A stretch of 64,000 nucleotides of DNA, taken from Agromyces sp. SYSU T00194. GTDB lineage: Bacteria > Actinomycetota > Actinomycetes > Actinomycetales > Microbacteriaceae. Under the pieces are notes generated by a model. That model made no database searches and had not been told where the DNA came from. It saw only the letters and a list, made by a program, of their open reading frames with translations. A program made the position numbers and the translations under genes. The stretch is from NCBI RefSeq assembly GCF_040496035.1, contig NZ_JBEPJZ010000001.1:1984001-2048000 (forward strand), given 5' to 3'. This document shows positions 1 to 8,012 of this stretch, piece by piece (positions within the stretch are counted from its first letter, which is position 1; each line of letters begins with the position of its first letter).

Positions 1-122
1 TCACCACCGTGCGCATCGATGCCGAGGCGTACGGCCGACGGGTCGCCCATCAACTCCTCGACCTCGAGCCGCCCGCGTGGTCGGCTCCGCCGTCGCGGGT
101 GGTCGTGCGCGACACCGCCTGA
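1..122 (+). CDS. C-terminal end of a probable LacI-family regulator (partial)
   Basis: The window opens inside a reading frame (codons in phase from base 3) that ends at TGA 120-122. The visible 39 residues run TTVRIDAEAYGRR to VVVRDTA. A TTVR-x-D block, a helix rich in Ala and Leu, and a final V-V-R-D-T/S are the usual close of LacI/GalR effector domains. The N-terminus and DNA-binding domain lie outside the window, so the family call rests on a short tail and is an inference. Its target genes cannot be told. Confidence 0.45.
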   Translation, partial: TTVRIDAEAYGRRVAHQLLDLEPPAWSAPPSRVVVRDTA

Positions 123-147
123 GCGATATCCGGGGCAGGATGGGGAG

Positions 148-837
148 GTGCCCCAGACCAGCGACGCCCGCGCCGAGCTCGCGGCGCTGTGCGCCCGGGG
201 GCTCGCCTGGCATCCGATGATGACCCCGGCGGCGACCGATGACGCGCCGCCGCGCCCGGCCGCCGTGCTGGTGCTGTTCGGGGTGCTCGACGCCGCCGAG
301 GCCCGTACGCCCGGCGCCTCGCAGGTCGCGGCCGACCTCGACGTGCTGCTGCTGCGGCGCGCGGCGACGCTGGGCAGCCACGCCGGGCAGGTCGCGTTCC
401 CGGGCGGGCGGTTCGAGGCATCCGACAGCGGGGCCATCGACTGCGCGGTGCGCGAGGCGGTCGAGGAGACCGGGCTCGACCCGGCCGGCGTCGAGCCGCT
501 CGGCACGCTGCCGTCGATCTCGATGCCGGTCAGCAACCACGTGGTCACGCCGGTGCCGGCGTGGTGGACCCGCCCGTCGGAGGTCGTCGCCGTCGACCAC
601 GCCGAGTCGGTCGACGTGTTCCGCGTGCCGGTGGCCGACCTGCTGCATCCGTCGAACCGGGGGAGCACCGAGCACTCGGTCGGCGGGCGGAGCTGGCGCG
701 CGCCCGCGTTCACCGTCGGCGGCAACGTCGTCTGGGGCTTCACCGCGTTCGTGCTCGCGTCGATGTTCGACGAGCTCGGCTGGTCGGAGCCGTGGGACGC
801 CGGGCGCATCGTGGAGCGCGACGACCTCGACCGCTGA
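148..837 (+). CDS. Nudix hydrolase, CoA-pyrophosphatase (NudL-like)
   Basis: The 229-residue protein has a Nudix box at about residues 90-115: GQVAFPGG, then RE-A-x-EE-T-G-L. The preceding LLLRRAATLGSHAGQVAFPGG block matches the signature of the NudL/YeaB group, which splits coenzyme A into phosphopantetheine and 3',5'-ADP using divalent metal on the Nudix glutamates. GTG 148 is chosen because AGGA at 137-140 sits seven bases upstream and homology-like sequence begins there; the frame is open further upstream without a ribosome site. It stands alone between two unrelated genes. The substrate (CoA or another nucleoside diphosphate derivative) is inferred from family. Confidence 0.85.
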   Translation: MPQTSDARAELAALCARGLAWHPMMTPAATDDAPPRPAAVLVLFGVLDAAEARTPGASQVAADLDVLLLRRAATLGSHAGQVAFPGGRFEASDSGAIDCAVREAVEETGLDPAGVEPLGTLPSISMPVSNHVVTPVPAWWTRPSEVVAVDHAESVDVFRVPVADLLHPSNRGSTEHSVGGRSWRAPAFTVGGNVVWGFTAFVLASMFDELGWSEPWDAGRIVERDDLDR

Positions 838-918
838 CCGGCGAGGGCGGCGCGCCCGACGGCGCTCCGGGGGTTCTCCCGATTGCCCACCGATCGAGCC
901 GGCTGGAAGGCTTGCGGC

Positions 919-1926
919 GTGGACCACCAGAACCCAGGGCATCCCCAGCAGACCAGGCTCGTCATCGGCGCAGGCCCCATCGGGGCCGGCCTCGCCGCGC
1001 ACCTCGCCGAGGCGGGTGACCGCGTGCGGCTGCTCAGCCGGTCGGGCCGCGGCCCGGAGCATCCGTCGATCGAGAGGGTCGCGGTCGATGCGACGGATGC
1101 CGCTGCGCTCACGTCCGCCGCGGCCGGCACGGCGACGATCTTCAACTGCGCCAACCCCGGTTCGTACGAGCACTGGGAGCGGGAGTGGCCGCCGCTCGCC
1201 CAGGCGATCCTGGCCGCCGCCGAGGCATCGGGCGCGGTGCTCGTGACGTTCGGCAACCTGTACGGCTACGGCGCTCCCGACGGGCCGATGACGCGGGCGA
1301 CCCCGCTGCGGCCGAACGACCACAAGGGTGCGCTGCGGGCGCGCATGTGGGCGGACGCGCTCGCCGCCCACGAGGCGGGGCGGGTGCGGGCGACCGAGGT
1401 GCGCGCCACCGACTACCTCGGGCCGACCGAGCCGACCACGAACGGCATGCTGCCGCGCTATGCGAACGACACCCTGCGCGGGCGCCCGGCCAGCGTGTTC
1501 ACCGACGTCGACCAGCCGCACTCGTGGGCGTACGACGGCGACATCGTGCGCACCCTCGCGGCGGTCGCCGACGACGCGCGCGCGTGGGGCTCGGCTTGGA
1601 TCGTGCCGACGAACCCGCCCATGACGATGCGGGAGCTGCTGCGCGAGCTCGGCTCGGTCGTCGGTACGGGCGAGCCGCGGCTGCGGCGCGTGCCCCGGTG
1701 GCAGCTCGCCGCGCTCGGGGCCGTCGTGCCGGTCGTGCGGGAACTGCGCGGCGTCGCCTACCAGTTCGATGCCCCGTTCGTGTCCGACGGGTCGGAGACG
1801 ACCGATCGCTTCGGCATCGCGCCGACGCCGTGGGAGGACGTGCTGCCCCCGACTGCGCGCGCGTGGCACGAGCGCGCTCGCCGACTGATCGTGGTCGGCG
1901 CGGAGTATCCGACGCCGCAGAATTGA
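919..1926 (+). CDS. NAD(P)-dependent epimerase/dehydratase-like protein
   Basis: A 335-residue Rossmann protein. The N-terminal VIGAGPIGAGLAAHL loop is the dinucleotide-binding glycine motif, followed by an atypical SDR core: NLYGYG stands where the catalytic YxxxK region would be, so classical SDR catalysis is not evident. GTG 919 is preceded by GGAAGG at 905-910, spacing eight, and is preferred to the upstream ATG at 883. The gene ends three bases before the next start, so it is probably co-transcribed with the acetyltransferase. The closest resemblance is to actinobacterial NAD-dependent epimerases of unknown substrate. Confidence 0.75.
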   Translation: MDHQNPGHPQQTRLVIGAGPIGAGLAAHLAEAGDRVRLLSRSGRGPEHPSIERVAVDATDAAALTSAAAGTATIFNCANPGSYEHWEREWPPLAQAILAAAEASGAVLVTFGNLYGYGAPDGPMTRATPLRPNDHKGALRARMWADALAAHEAGRVRATEVRATDYLGPTEPTTNGMLPRYANDTLRGRPASVFTDVDQPHSWAYDGDIVRTLAAVADDARAWGSAWIVPTNPPMTMRELLRELGSVVGTGEPRLRRVPRWQLAALGAVVPVVRELRGVAYQFDAPFVSDGSETTDRFGIAPTPWEDVLPPTARAWHERARRLIVVGAEYPTPQN

Positions 1927-1929
1927 GGG

Positions 1930-2406
1930 GTGACCATCTCGATCACCGAAGGCGACCTCGCCGACCCGCGCGTGCTGCGCCTGCTCGACGACCACCTCGC
2001 CGACATGCACGCGACGTCGCCGCCCGAGAGCGTGCACGCCCTCGACGTGGCCGGCCTGCGGGCGCCGGGCATGACCTTCTGGGCGCTCGCCGACGGCGAC
2101 GCGATGCTCGGCTGCGTCGCGCTGAAGGAGCTCGACCCCGCACACGGCGAGCTCAAGTCGATGCGCACCGATGCCGCGGCGCGCGGCAGGGGACTGGGGC
2201 GGATGCTGCTGGAGCACGTCATCGCCGAGGCCGAGCGCCGCGGCTACTCGCGCCTCAGCCTCGAGACCGGCGTGGAGGACTTCTTCGCGCCGGCGCGCAC
2301 CCTCTATGCCCGCTTCGGGTTCGTCGAGTGCGGCCCGTTCGACGCCTACAGGCCCGACCCGAACAGCGTGTTCATGACGCGGGAACTCGTTCGGCCCGCT
2401 GCCTGA
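1930..2406 (+). CDS. GNAT-family N-acetyltransferase
   Basis: A 158-residue single-domain GNAT protein. Motif A is visible as a core ending RGRGLGRMLLEH, the acetyl-CoA pyrophosphate loop (R/Q-x-x-G-x-G/A), followed by the FFAPARTLYARFGF motif-B region with the Tyr that commonly acts as general acid. Start is GTG 1930, directly after the stop of the preceding gene, suggesting coupled translation. The 3' end overlaps the convergent DoxX-like gene by 35 bp. The substrate is unknown; sequence of this type is common for small-molecule or antibiotic acetyltransferases. Confidence 0.85.
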   Translation: MTISITEGDLADPRVLRLLDDHLADMHATSPPESVHALDVAGLRAPGMTFWALADGDAMLGCVALKELDPAHGELKSMRTDAAARGRGLGRMLLEHVIAEAERRGYSRLSLETGVEDFFAPARTLYARFGFVECGPFDAYRPDPNSVFMTRELVRPAA

Positions 2407-2770
2407 GCGCCAGGAAGCCCACGGTCGCGGTGGCCGCCGCCAGCAGGAGCAGTGGCGCGTTGAGCACGAGCACCTCGGGTTCCATGCGCACCAGGTGCAG
2501 TGCGGCCGCCGCCAGCTGCACGAGGGCGAGCAGCGCGGCCGAGAGCGGGCCGAGCAGCACGGCGACGCCCGTGAGCATCGGCAGGATCAAGCCGATGGCG
2601 CCGGCGAGCTCGAGCATGCCGATCGTGATGAGCAGCGCGTCGGGCAGCACCTCGGCGGCCGCGACGCCGGCCGCCACCAGGTCGGCCTTCGACATGGCGA
2701 GCTGGCTCACGCCGGCGAGCACGTAGACGAGGGCGAGCGGGGTGGCGAGGATCCAGTAGGCGATGAGCAT
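2372..2770 (-). CDS. DoxX-like integral membrane protein
   Basis: 132 residues forming four hydrophobic segments (about 2-22, 43-65, 68-92 and 100-120) in the DoxX/DUF4870-like arrangement, with the conserved GMLELAGAIGLILP helix. DoxX relatives are small quinone-associated or redox-linked membrane proteins; function here is not established. ATG at 2770 begins the first helix. It converges with the GNAT gene and their ends overlap. Upstream lies the TetR gene on the same strand, separated by about 158 bp, so it may be read through from that regulator. Confidence 0.75.
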   Translation of the reverse strand: MLIAYWILATPLALVYVLAGVSQLAMSKADLVAAGVAAAEVLPDALLITIGMLELAGAIGLILPMLTGVAVLLGPLSAALLALVQLAAAALHLVRMEPEVLVLNAPLLLLAAATATVGFLALRQRAERVPAS

Positions 2771-2928
2771 CGGCGGCCCCAAGCGGCGTCGGTGGTGCGT
2801 GGAGGTGGTGCGATCGGCACCATTGGAGCATCCGGGTGCTGAGGCGTGCTCGGGTTCTCCACAGGCGGGCATCCGTCGAGAACGCACCGGCGGGCGGGAG
2901 CGCGTCCGCGGCCCGACGTGGCGGGTGC

Positions 2929-3510
2929 TCAGGCGCCGCGCCACCACCACTGCGCGGAGACCGCGAGCACGCCGCGCGCGATGTCGTCGGCGTCGCCGGT
3001 CGCCCCGCCGAGCAGCCAGTGCTCGATCGCGCCGACGGTGCCGGCGGCGCCGTAGGCGGCATACAGGGCGTAGAGCGCGTCGCCGGCGAGCTCGCCGTCG
3101 GGCACGGGCGCGACCTCTGGGTGCTCCGCGAGGTAGGCGCGCAGCGGCACCTCGACGTGTTCGAGCAGCATCAGCCGCACCTCGGCGGCGAGGCGGGGCG
3201 CCAGGGCGTGCAGGTACACCGCCCGATGCCGGGCGACGTGTGCGAGCAGCGCGCGCTCGGCGATCTCGAAGCGCTCGCGGTCGGTGCCGCGCGCGGCCGC
3301 GAACTCGGCCACGGAGACGTCGAGCTCCGCTCCGAGCGCCTGGGCCAGCAGGTCGCCGACGCCGGTGGCGTGGCGGTAGAACGTGTCGCGGCTGATGCCG
3401 GCGGCACGCGCGGCGTCGGTGACGGAGACGTCGGCGAGGGGCATCCGCTCGACCAGCTCGAGCACGGCCGAGCGCAATGCCTGCCGTGTGCGTGCCTGCC
3501 TGGGGTCCAT
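2929..3510 (-). CDS. TetR/AcrR-family transcriptional regulator
   Basis: A 193-residue regulator. Residues about 5-52 form the TetR helix-turn-helix, including DVSVTDAARAAGISRDTFYRH, followed by an all-helical ligand domain. ATG 3510 is preferred to ATG 3519 because an AGG sits immediately against the upstream codon but at proper distance from this one. It is divergent from the dehydrogenase at 3641, and a 24-bp dyad lies between them at 3554-3577. The likely role is repression of itself and the dehydrogenase; the inducer is unknown. Confidence 0.88.
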   Translation of the reverse strand: MDPRQARTRQALRSAVLELVERMPLADVSVTDAARAAGISRDTFYRHATGVGDLLAQALGAELDVSVAEFAAARGTDRERFEIAERALLAHVARHRAVYLHALAPRLAAEVRLMLLEHVEVPLRAYLAEHPEVAPVPDGELAGDALYALYAAYGAAGTVGAIEHWLLGGATGDADDIARGVLAVSAQWWWRGA

Positions 3511-3553
3511 CGCGTCCATCCTGCCGGGTCGGCGTGCGCGCCCGTGCACTCGA

Positions 3554-3577
3554 ACTATAGGACAAATGTCAGATAGT
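3554..3577. promoter_or_regulatory. Dyad operator for the divergent TetR gene
   Basis: A 24-bp imperfect palindrome: left arm ACTATAGGACA, right arm the reverse complement of ACTATCTGACA, centred on GACAAATGTC. Nine of eleven positions pair. It sits midway in the tetR-dehydrogenase intergenic region. For the dehydrogenase it overlaps a weak -35 (AGGACA 3559-3564), seventeen bases before a possible -10 (TACGAT 3582-3587), so binding would block polymerase. Confidence 0.7.
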
Positions 3578-3640
3578 GACGTACGATAGCTGCTCGGTGT
3601 GCCCAGCGCGGCGCACATCGACACGAAAGGACACCCCCAC

Positions 3641-4693
3641 ATGCGAGCAGCCGTCTTCCACGCCCAGGAGGATCTCCGGATCGAGGACGTCGCCGAGCCC
3701 ACGCCCGGACCCGGGCAGGTGAAGCTCCAGAACGCCTACGCCGGCATCTGCGGCTCCGACCTGCACGTCTACTACGCCCCCGAGGCCGCCGGCCTCGACC
3801 TGGACAACCCGCACCCCGTCACCGGTGCGACGCTCCCGCAGATCCTCGGCCATGAGTTCTCCGGCACCGTCGTCGAGCTCGGCGAGGGCGTCGAGGGCGT
3901 CAGTGTCGGCGACCGCGTCGCCGTCTGGCCCATCTACTCCTGCGGCACCTGCGCCGCCTGCCGCAAGGGCGCCGTGAACGCGTGCCGCACCATCGGCTTC
4001 CACGGCCTCATGTCCGACGGCGGCGGCATGGCCGAGTACACCACCGTCGACGCCTCGAAGCTGCACGTGCTGCCCGAGAATGTCGACCTGAAGCTCGGCG
4101 CGCTCGTCGAGCCGATGGCCGTCGCCTGGCACGCCGTCGCGCGCTCCGGCGTGAAGGCCGGCGAGACCGCCCTCATCGCGGGCGCCGGCCCGATCGGCAT
4201 CGGCGTCTGGTTCGCGCTGAAGGCGCAGGGCATCGAGCGCGTGCTCGTCTCCGAGCCGAGCCCCGAGCGTCGTGCGGCGATCGCCGCCCTCGGCGCCAGT
4301 GTCGTCGACCCGGTGAACGAGGACCTCGGCGCGGCGGTCGACGCACTGACCGGCGGCGACGGCGTGGCCGCGGGCTTCGACGCCGCGGGCGTCGGCGTGG
4401 CCGTCTCGTCGGTGCTCGCGAACCTCGGTCCGCTCGGCCGCATGGTCATCGTGGCCCTGCACGAGCGCACGATGGACTTCTTCCCGACCCAGCTGGTCAT
4501 GGGCGAGACCGAGGTCGTCGGCGCGCTCGGCTACACCCAGGCCGACTTCGACGCCGTGATCGCCGCGATGGCCGAGGGGCACTACGACACCACTGGCTGG
4601 GTCGGCGAGACCGGCCTCGACGGCGTGCTCGGCGCGATCGGCGACCTGCGCCAGGGCCGCGGCATGAAGGTGCTGGTCTCCAGCGCCGTGTAG
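3641..4693 (+). CDS. Zinc-dependent alcohol dehydrogenase, 2,3-butanediol dehydrogenase type
   Basis: 350 residues, medium-chain dehydrogenase. Catalytic zinc ligands are visible as Cys in GICGSDLH and His-Glu in LGHEFSG; the structural zinc site is the four-cysteine lobe SCGTCAACRKGAVNAC. The coenzyme fold carries GAGPIGIGVW, suggesting NAD(H). The length and the PHPVTGATLP insertion resemble (R,R)-butanediol dehydrogenases, which interconvert acetoin and butanediol, though sorbitol- or threonine-dehydrogenase activity is possible. ATG 3641 follows GAAAGGA at 3624-3630; an upstream ATG at 3599 lacks a ribosome site. Control by the divergent TetR protein is likely. Confidence 0.85.
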   Translation: MRAAVFHAQEDLRIEDVAEPTPGPGQVKLQNAYAGICGSDLHVYYAPEAAGLDLDNPHPVTGATLPQILGHEFSGTVVELGEGVEGVSVGDRVAVWPIYSCGTCAACRKGAVNACRTIGFHGLMSDGGGMAEYTTVDASKLHVLPENVDLKLGALVEPMAVAWHAVARSGVKAGETALIAGAGPIGIGVWFALKAQGIERVLVSEPSPERRAAIAALGASVVDPVNEDLGAAVDALTGGDGVAAGFDAAGVGVAVSSVLANLGPLGRMVIVALHERTMDFFPTQLVMGETEVVGALGYTQADFDAVIAAMAEGHYDTTGWVGETGLDGVLGAIGDLRQGRGMKVLVSSAV

Positions 4694-4711
4694 CCGCGCT
4701 GCGTCCGCTCG

Positions 4712-4742
4712 ACGGGCCGCTCCCACCTCGGGGGTGGCCCGT
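4712..4742 (+). terminator. Stem-loop after the butanediol-type dehydrogenase
   Basis: Outer arms ACGGGCC (4712-4718) and GGCCCGT (4736-4742) enclose an inner CCACC/GGTGG pairing, giving a strong hairpin 19 bases after the stop codon. There is no T-run, which is usual for terminators in high-GC actinomycetes. The hairpin's right arm is the start of the tandem repeat that follows. Confidence 0.6.
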
Positions 4743-4777
4743 TCGTCGTCGGCGCGCCCCGTTCGTCGTCGGCGCGC
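4738..4777. repeat. Two perfect 20-bp tandem repeats
   Basis: The 20-base unit CCCGTTCGTCGTCGGCGCGC occurs twice head to tail (4738-4757 and 4758-4777) with no difference. The first unit shares its start with the terminator stem. It looks like a recent slippage duplication; no function is evident. Confidence 0.85.
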
Positions 4778-4789
4778 GCCGACGCACGG

Positions 4790-4914
4790 CTGGTGCGCGA
4801 ATCGTGGCTGTGCGAGACGGTCGCCACACTTCACGCACCAGCGGCGTGATGACGTCGTGCTGCCGGTGCGCGAACCGCGGTGAACCGAGGGCCACGCCAC
4901 GGATTGCGCACCAG
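4790..4914. repeat. 125-bp intergenic inverted-repeat element (divergent class)
   Basis: Left arm CTGGTGCGCGAATCGTGG (4790-4807) and right arm CCACGGATTGCGCACCAG (4897-4914) pair at 9 consecutive outer positions and most inner ones. The interior repeats parts of the arm: a CGCACCAG near 4848 and a GGTGCGCGAACCGCGG near 4865. It lies between the dehydrogenase and LysR genes, which converge. Size and nested structure match the TTTTCAGGA-bounded elements elsewhere in the window, although the sequence differs. Confidence 0.6.
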
Positions 4915-4934
4915 CACGGCGGTGGTCGGGCGGG

Positions 4935-5819
4935 TCAGGCGGTCAGGGCGAGGTCGGCGTCGAGGAGCTCGAGCACGAGGGCGGCGGATGCGGCGGAGGC
5001 GTCGCCCGTGATCGCGGAGACGACCCACTGGGGAGCCGGCGCGGCGAGCGGCCGCACGGCGAGCCCCGCGGCCTGCGGCTTCGATGCGACGTGCTGCGGC
5101 ACGAGCGCGATGCCGAGCCCGCGTTGCACGAGGTCGATGAGCGTGTGCACGTCGTTGACCGCGCAGCGCACGTGGCGCACCACCCCGGATGCGGCCGCGG
5201 CGTCGTCGCTCACCGAGCGCACCGCCCACGACTGCTGGAAGTCGACGAAGTCCTCACCGCGCAGGTCGTTCCACTCGACCACGTCGCGCGAGGCGAGCGG
5301 ATGCTGCGGGGGAGCGAGCAGCACCATCGGGCGCCGTCCGAGCTCGTGGTGCACCACGCGCGAGCCGAGGTCGTCGCCCGCGACGAACGCGAGGTCGACA
5401 CCGCCGGACGCCACTGCCGCGACGAGGTCGCGCGACCCCGCCTGCGTGAACTCGATGTCGACGAGGGGGTAGCGACGGCGCACCCGTTCGAGCAGCGCGT
5501 TCACGTCGACGAACCCGAGGCACTGCTCGGCGCCGATGCGCAGGCTCCCCGAGAGCTCGTGCGTCGCGCGGAGCACCGCGTCGCGTGCGGCCGCGGCCTG
5601 CGAGAGCATGCTCCGCGCGTGGGGGAGCAGGGCGAGCCCCGCCTCGGTCGGCTCGACGCGCCGGGTGGTGCGGTGGAAGAGCGGGGTGCCGAGCTCGTCC
5701 TCGAGCCCGCGGATCGCCGCCGAGAGGCCCGACTGGGAGACCCCGCACGCCGCTGCCGCACGCGTGAACTGCTGCTCGTCGGCGAGTGCCACGAGGTACT
5801 CCATCTGCCGGAGATCCAT
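4935..5819 (-). CDS. LysR-family transcriptional regulator
   Basis: A full-length 294-residue LysR protein: winged helix at residues 1-60 (MDLRQMEYLVALADEQQFTR, then AAAACGVSQSGLSAAIRGLE) and a two-lobed effector domain. ATG 5819 has AGAAGGA about ten bases upstream. It is divergent from the aldo/keto reductase at 5920 across 100 bp, the standard arrangement in which a LysR protein activates its neighbour and represses itself. The inducer is unknown; neighbouring reductases suggest a carbonyl compound. Confidence 0.92.
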   Translation of the reverse strand: MDLRQMEYLVALADEQQFTRAAAACGVSQSGLSAAIRGLEDELGTPLFHRTTRRVEPTEAGLALLPHARSMLSQAAAARDAVLRATHELSGSLRIGAEQCLGFVDVNALLERVRRRYPLVDIEFTQAGSRDLVAAVASGGVDLAFVAGDDLGSRVVHHELGRRPMVLLAPPQHPLASRDVVEWNDLRGEDFVDFQQSWAVRSVSDDAAAASGVVRHVRCAVNDVHTLIDLVQRGLGIALVPQHVASKPQAAGLAVRPLAAPAPQWVVSAITGDASAASAALVLELLDADLALTA

Positions 5820-5865
5820 CTATCCGCATTCCTTCTGAATCGCATGAGGAGTAGTTGTTGGACTT

Positions 5866-5884
5866 CTAGCCTGCCGCGTCCTAG
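5866..5884. promoter_or_regulatory. Candidate LysR-binding dyad
   Basis: CTAG-N11-CTAG lies centrally between the lysR and aldo/keto reductase starts. LysR sites are dyads of about this span (often T-N11-A), so this is a plausible binding site. Support is weak because the arms are only four bases. Confidence 0.35.
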
Positions 5885-5919
5885 CGTGAGAGCGCAACCG
5901 TCTACGAGAGGACGCACAC

Positions 5920-6798
5920 GTGCAGCACCGCACCATCGGCACCCGTTCCGTCAGCGCCGTCGGACTCGGCGCCATGCCCATGTCGATCGAGGGTCGCCCC
6001 GACGAGGCGCGCGCGATCGCCACCATCCACGCCGCGCTCGACGCCGGGGTCACGCTCATCGACACCGCCGACGCCTACCACCTCCACGCCGACGAGGTCG
6101 GCCACAACGAGGAGCTCATCGCCCGCGCGCTCGCGAGCTACGGCAGCGACACCTCCGGCGTGCTCGTCGCGACCAAGGGCGGCCACCTGCGCCCGGGCGA
6201 CGGCAGCTGGACCCAGGACGGACGCCCGGAGTACCTGAAGGAGGCCGCGAAGGCATCCGCCCGTCGACTCGGCGTCGACGCCATCGGCCTGTACCAGTTC
6301 CACCGGCCCGACCCGACCGTGCCCTACGCCGATTCGGTCGGCGCCGTGCGCGAGCTGCTCGACGAGGGCGTCATCGAGCTGGCCGGCATCTCGAACGCGA
6401 GCGTCGCCCAGATCGACGAGGCGAACGAGATCCTCGGCGGCCGGCTCGTGTCGGTGCAGAACCAGTTCTCCCCGCGGTTCCGGTCGAGCCTCGTCGAGCT
6501 GGAGCACTGCGCCGCGCTCGGCATCGCATTCCTGCCGTGGTCGCCGCTCGGCGGCATCCAGCGCGCCGCTGCGGTCGGCACGCACCACGACGCCTTCCAG
6601 CGGGTCGCCGACGCGCACGGCGTCAGCCCGCAGCGCGTCGCCCTCGCCTGGGAGCTCGCGCTCGCACCCGTCGTGATCCCGATCCCCGGCGCCTCCCGGC
6701 CCGAGAGCATCGTCGACTCGGTCGGTGCGGCCGAGCTGCAGCTCACGGCCGACGAGGTCGGCCTGCTCTCGGCGGAGGCCGAGGCGGCCGCGGCCTGA
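5920..6798 (+). CDS. Aldo/keto reductase
   Basis: 292 residues folding as a TIM barrel of the NADPH-dependent aldo/keto reductase superfamily. The catalytic tetrad is recognisable: Asp in DTADAY, the Tyr of that motif, Lys in VATKGG and His in YQFHRPD. The C-terminal PIPGASRPESI matches the coenzyme phosphate-binding loop. GTG 5920 follows GAGAGGA at 5905-5911. It is divergent from the LysR gene and 138 bp upstream of a second reductase, so the three may form one regulon reducing or oxidising sugars or aldehydes. Confidence 0.9.
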   Translation: MQHRTIGTRSVSAVGLGAMPMSIEGRPDEARAIATIHAALDAGVTLIDTADAYHLHADEVGHNEELIARALASYGSDTSGVLVATKGGHLRPGDGSWTQDGRPEYLKEAAKASARRLGVDAIGLYQFHRPDPTVPYADSVGAVRELLDEGVIELAGISNASVAQIDEANEILGGRLVSVQNQFSPRFRSSLVELEHCAALGIAFLPWSPLGGIQRAAAVGTHHDAFQRVADAHGVSPQRVALAWELALAPVVIPIPGASRPESIVDSVGAAELQLTADEVGLLSAEAEAAAA

Positions 6799-6936
6799 CC
6801 GGAAGACGCCACGCGCGGGCGTCGCCCGACCGCGGCGACCGGGCCCGCACGGGGCATCCGTCACCATCACCCGCTGCGACCCGCCCGCGGCATCCGTCAC
6901 CCCCATCACACCCACACCATCGCGAAGGAGCGACCC

Positions 6937-7869
6937 ATGAAGACCATCCCGTTCGCCGGCGGGGCACTCGACGTGCCCAACATCGTGCTCGGCATGATGC
7001 GCATCGACGACATGTCCGACGAGGCCGTGCGCGAGCTCGTCCGCACCGGCCGCGACGCCGGCACGAACTTCATCGACCACGCCGACGTCTACGGCAACGA
7101 CCTCCACGGCTGCGAGCGCCGGTTCGCCGAGGCGATGCAGCTCACGCCGTCGCAGCGCGACGAGCTCACGATCCAGACCAAGGCCGGCATCGTGCGCGAG
7201 GGGCCGTACTTCGACTTCTCCTACGAGCACATCATGGAGTCGGTCGAGGGCTCCCTGCAGGCACTCGGCACCGACCGCATCGACGTGCTGCTGCTGCACC
7301 GGCCCGACGCGCTCGTCGAGCCCGACGAGGTCGCCCGCGCGTTCGACGAGCTCGAGGCCGCCGGCAAGGTGCTGCGCTTCGGCGTCTCGAACCACACGCC
7401 CGCCCAGATCGAGCTGCTGAAGCGATCGGTGCGGCAGCCGCTCGTCGCGAACCAGCTGCAGCTGTCGGTCACCCACGCGCCACTCGTCATGCAGGGGCTC
7501 GCGGCGAACATGCAGGGGCTCGACCAGTCAATCAGCCGCGACGTCGGGCTGCTCGACTACTGCCGCCTCCACGACATCACGGTGCAGGCGTGGTCGCCGT
7601 TCCAGGCCGGGTTCTTCACCGGCGTCTTCCTCGGCTCGCCCGACTACCCCGAGCTGAACGCGGTGATCGACCGCCTGGCCGCGCAGTACGACGTGCCGCC
7701 CATCGCGATCGCCACCGCGTGGATCACCCGGCACCCGGCCGACATGCAGGTGGTGCTCGGCACCACGACGCCCGAGCGCGTCGCCGGCGCGGCACAGGGC
7801 TCCGACCTGCCGCTGACCCGCGCCGAGTGGTACGAGCTCATCCGCGCGGCCGGGTACGTCGCGCCCTGA
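6937..7869 (+). CDS. Aldo/keto reductase, YdhF/COG4989 type
   Basis: 310 residues; a second aldo/keto reductase of a different subgroup from its neighbour. Tetrad residues are Asp and Tyr in DHADVYGND, Lys in IQTKAGI and His in LLLHRPDALVEPDEVA; the YdhF-like group is recognised by the LHRPDxL-x-P-x-E-VA signature. ATG 6937 follows GAAGGAG. A hairpin about 15 bases after the stop closes the unit. Substrates of the YdhF group are not firmly known. Confidence 0.88.
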   Translation: MKTIPFAGGALDVPNIVLGMMRIDDMSDEAVRELVRTGRDAGTNFIDHADVYGNDLHGCERRFAEAMQLTPSQRDELTIQTKAGIVREGPYFDFSYEHIMESVEGSLQALGTDRIDVLLLHRPDALVEPDEVARAFDELEAAGKVLRFGVSNHTPAQIELLKRSVRQPLVANQLQLSVTHAPLVMQGLAANMQGLDQSISRDVGLLDYCRLHDITVQAWSPFQAGFFTGVFLGSPDYPELNAVIDRLAAQYDVPPIAIATAWITRHPADMQVVLGTTTPERVAGAAQGSDLPLTRAEWYELIRAAGYVAP

Positions 7870-7883
7870 GCGATGCGGGCGGG

Positions 7884-7920
7884 CGGATGCCCCGGGGCGA
7901 CGTGCCGCCCGGGGCATCCG
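7884..7920 (+). terminator. 13-bp perfect stem built from GGATGC
   Basis: CGGATGCCCCGGG (7884-7896), an 11-base loop, then CCCGGGGCATCCG (7908-7920). It begins about 15 bases after the reductase stop and is a probable terminator. It is one of several hairpins in the window whose arms carry the over-represented hexamer GGATGC/GCATCC. Confidence 0.7.
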
Positions 7921-8012
7921 GTTCCACCGCCCGCGAAGCGGGGGTTCGCCCCCGTTCCAGCGGGCATCGGCGGTCATAGGCTGGTTTCGTACCGACCCGA
8001 GGAGACGCGCAG

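Noticed and set aside
1..2217. A very long open frame on the minus strand opposite the Nudix, epimerase and GNAT genes
   Set aside because: It is rich in Arg, His and Pro, has no recognisable domain, and is the mirror of well-supported plus-strand genes; such antisense frames are common at this G+C content.
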